Source: JAAAOH01 sp041686235
GTDB taxonomy: Bacteria > Spirochaetota > Spirochaetia > DSM-27196 > PWMO01
Length of the DNA stretch: 6,656 nt
Direction: 5' to 3'
Assembly (NCBI GenBank): GCA_041686235.1
Contig: JAWLED010000118.1
Location: forward strand, 1-6,656
Part shown: positions 6,601-6,656 of the stretch, in pieces
Position numbering within the stretch: position 1 is the stretch's first letter
How the letters are laid out: every line of letters starts with the position of its first letter
Translations under genes and position numbers: made by a program
The notes under the pieces: generated by a model
The model's database searches: none
The model's input: only the letters and a program-made list of their open reading frames with translations
Told to the model about the DNA's origin: nothing

Positions 6601-6612
6601 CGATAGGCAAGG

Positions 6613-6656
6613 ATGAAACATATTGCGTTGGGCATGGAGCTGGCCGACTACTACGA
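6613..6656 (+). CDS. Start of a divergent gene, possibly a XylR-like transcriptional regulator (3' missing)
   Basis: Only 14 codons are visible, reading MKHIALGMELADYY. An in-frame TAG at 6604-6606 rules out an earlier start, and purine-rich AGG/AAGG lies just before the ATG. The short basic start followed by a hydrophobic strand and an aromatic-rich helix onset resembles the N-terminus of XylR-type proteins, in which a LacI/periplasmic-binding-like sugar-sensing domain precedes an AraC helix-turn-helix domain. Divergent placement next to a sugar operon and the direct repeats in between fit a regulator. With so few residues the family call is an inference; that it is a real coding start is more secure. 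Confidence 0.5.
   Translation, partial: MKHIALGMELADYY

Overview
The window is a fragment of a bacterial sugar-utilisation locus. Six genes lie head to tail on the minus strand, and the first 14 codons of a divergent gene lie at the right edge. The overall look suggests a free-living spirochaete (Spirochaetota). The clues are moderate GC, a binding-protein signal peptide ending in a Ser-Ser-Gly-Gln-Gly-Glu type mature start, and ribose-class ABC proteins. This assignment is an inference from resemblance; no rRNA or phylogenetic marker is present.

Layout in transcription order (right to left). An aldo/keto reductase of the D-threo-aldose (L-fucose/L-galactose) 1-dehydrogenase type lies at 6498-5455. 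A COG3618 amidohydrolase-type sugar lactonase is at 5458-4607. A zinc medium-chain dehydrogenase resembling L-galactonate dehydrogenase LgoD is at 4610-3594. A two-domain RbsA/MglA-class transport ATPase is at 3588-2059. An RbsC-class permease with an unusual ~98-residue charged C-terminal tail is at 2066-783. A periplasmic sugar-binding protein begins at 695 and runs off the left edge. The first five genes overlap by 4-8 bases or are 5 bases apart, so they are almost certainly one transcript with translational coupling. Only the binding-protein gene is set apart, by an 87-base gap that contains an RNA stem-loop.

Proposed joint function: a pentose or 6-deoxyhexose of L-fucose/L-galactose/D-arabinose configuration is imported by the ABC transporter. 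It is oxidised at C1 to the lactone, hydrolysed to the aldonate, and oxidised again by the zinc dehydrogenase. No sugar-acid dehydratase, kinase or aldolase is visible here. Either the pathway continues beyond the window, or it uses a non-dehydratase route through a keto-aldonate. The exact sugar cannot be fixed from sequence alone.

The 6520-6612 intergenic region separates the operon from a divergent gene. Its first residues look like the start of a XylR-like (periplasmic-binding-protein plus AraC) regulator. The region contains three same-orientation TTGCG-containing elements spaced 22 and 21 bases apart, the spacing expected for AraC-type half-sites, plus candidate promoters in both directions. 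There are no RNA genes, mobile elements or CRISPR arrays. I see no radically new system. The points of most interest are the regulatory region, the permease tail, the enzyme combination and the intra-operon hairpin.
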